DNA of 55,097 nt from Candidatus Sabulitectum sp. (GTDB taxonomy: Bacteria; Fermentibacterota; Fermentibacteria; Fermentibacterales; JCC-6): positions 1 to 55,097 of the forward strand of contig JAGLOJ010000023.1 of the NCBI GenBank assembly GCA_023139045.1, read 5' to 3'. The translations under genes were made by a program, and so were the position numbers. Below are positions 54,426 to 55,097 of this stretch, piece after piece. Under the pieces are notes generated by a model. The model did not search any database, was not told where the DNA came from, and saw only the letters and a list, made by a program, of their open reading frames with translations. Each line of letters opens with the position of its first letter. Positions within the stretch are counted from its first letter, which is position 1.

Positions 54426-54460
54426 CCCCGCCAAGGTTGATACCTGGCGGGGTTTTTTTT
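54426..54460 (+). terminator. Strong rho-independent terminator of the rpsL-rpsG unit
   Basis: CCCCGCCA (54426-54433) pairs with TGGCGGGG (54445-54452), extended by GGT/ACC inside, followed by eight T (54453-54460). It lies 20 bases after the S7 stop. Confidence 0.95.
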
Positions 54461-54548
54461 CTGGACGCTTTTTTACCGGCTTTCGGTACAGGGAACAATT
54501 GACACCTGAAAGAACTAATCCATGTCCAATTCCATGCAAGAGGAATAA

Positions 54549-54974
54549 ATGAAATTAGTCCTTTGTCTTTCCGTTACGGCAGTTGCTCTTCCCGTTTTAC
54601 TTGCTTGCCAATACTCTTCCCCCTCGCCAGACGAGAACGTCAGGGTTAGACAACTGTTAGTAGTAGATTCCATCGGGGTTGAGTATGGAGAGAGCTGCGA
54701 GGTATTCGGCAACATTTCCGGCGCTGTATTTATAAATGATTCCACATTTGTCGTCCTTGATAAGGGATACCAGGAATTGCGGGTTTTCGACACCAGCAGT
54801 AATCATCTTATTACTCGCAGTTCTCAGGGTAATGGACCACTTGAATATCGAAGCGCTGAATACATTGCGGTGATTGATCCCAATTTTGCGCTATTTGAAT
54901 TCAACATGCCTCCAACTCACATTCATCACTACAATTCTGAGAATTTCCGTAATATCATTTTACCTGAATTTTGA
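54549..54974 (+). CDS. Short lipoprotein, truncated 6-bladed beta-propeller type
   Basis: A 141-residue protein with a lipoprotein signal (ALPVLLAC, Cys 20) and a first part like exported six-bladed beta-propeller proteins (FINDSTFVVLDKGYQELRVFD, then RSSQGNGPLEYRSAEYIAV). Family members are usually well over 300 residues; here a stop comes after about two blades. AGAGGAAT precedes the ATG. It may be cut by a nonsense or frameshift mutation, or be a real short form. Downstream bases to the window end show a hairpin at 54985-55002. Confidence 0.55.
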   Translation: MKLVLCLSVTAVALPVLLACQYSSPSPDENVRVRQLLVVDSIGVEYGESCEVFGNISGAVFINDSTFVVLDKGYQELRVFDTSSNHLITRSSQGNGPLEYRSAEYIAVIDPNFALFEFNMPPTHIHHYNSENFRNIILPEF

Positions 54975-54984
54975 AATTGAAACA

Positions 54985-55002
54985 CCAGAGCATTTTCTCT
55001 GG
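54985..55002. other. Short hairpin after the lipoprotein gene
   Basis: CCAGAG and CTCTGG make a perfect 6-bp stem with loop CATTTT, 11 bases after the stop. No T-run follows. The last 95 bases hold nothing else I can support. Confidence 0.35.
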
Positions 55003-55097
55003 GGTTGATGCTGATCTGACGAACCTTCTCTGATTTTCACTCTTCTTACCATTCTCGAGTTTCGACTCTTTTCACCAAAGAGTGCTTGTGCAATCTG

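Overview
The window reads like the genome of an uncultured Gram-negative bacterium. It has a TonB-dependent receptor with a carboxypeptidase-regulatory-like N-terminal domain, two other proteins with outer-membrane barrel ends, lipoproteins with lipoboxes, and an RpoC with a sequence insertion 3 (SI3)-type trigger-loop insert. Gene style (carboxypeptidase-like receptor domain, CBM9 plus DUF5916 protein, TPR-rich secreted proteins) suggests an FCB-group or candidate-phylum lineage, but I cannot name the species from sequence alone. The standard code is used, and GTG/TTG starts with good Shine-Dalgarno sites are common.

Bases 1-10,150 form an iron island. It holds a DtxR-type repressor, a TonB-dependent receptor, a secreted DNRLRE protein, a frameshifted DUF2023 gene, a DUF2325 protein and feoA-feoB-feoC plus a second feoA. 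Five exact copies of an inverted repeat, TTAG-N6-CTAA, lie in front of the DtxR gene, the receptor (two copies), feoAB and the second feoA; a one-mismatch copy precedes a ruined ABC transporter. This spacing equals one dimer half of the classical DtxR box, so I read the set as a local iron regulon. Between the intact genes lie remnants: an ABC exporter membrane domain, a membrane protein with three in-frame stops behind feoC, a possible heavy-metal-associated (HMA) domain, and, further on, an aquaporin remnant next to arsC.

Bases 11,100-24,600 hold arsC, a DRTGG/BioD-like ATPase with a perfect palindromic operator candidate, an MFS transporter, a CCA-adding/poly(A)-polymerase-type nucleotidyltransferase, a Gate-domain membrane protein, an APH-type kinase, a DnaQ-like/GIY-YIG fusion whose exonuclease motifs are degraded, a GHL10-type protein, a DUF5916 barrel protein, a methyltransferase and a GNAT acetyltransferase. 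Bases 24,700-39,530 carry a TPR/HD-GYP signalling protein, four GT4-like glycosyltransferases, aspartate kinase overlapping undecaprenyl-diphosphatase, an internally deleted NimA-like gene, a long TPR protein with a barrel end, and an overlapping lipoprotein/ABC ATPase/ABC permease operon containing a (GA)n tract.

Bases 39,600-54,460 are the conserved translation and transcription block: tRNA-Thr, tRNA-Tyr, tRNA-Gly, tRNA-Thr, tuf, rpmG, tRNA-Trp, secE, nusG, rplK, rplA, rplJ, rplL, rpoB, rpoC, rpsL, rpsG and a strong terminator. RpoC carries about 200 extra residues inside its trigger-loop insert. A short, apparently truncated lipoprotein follows at the end. No CRISPR array, intact insertion sequence or phage was seen.
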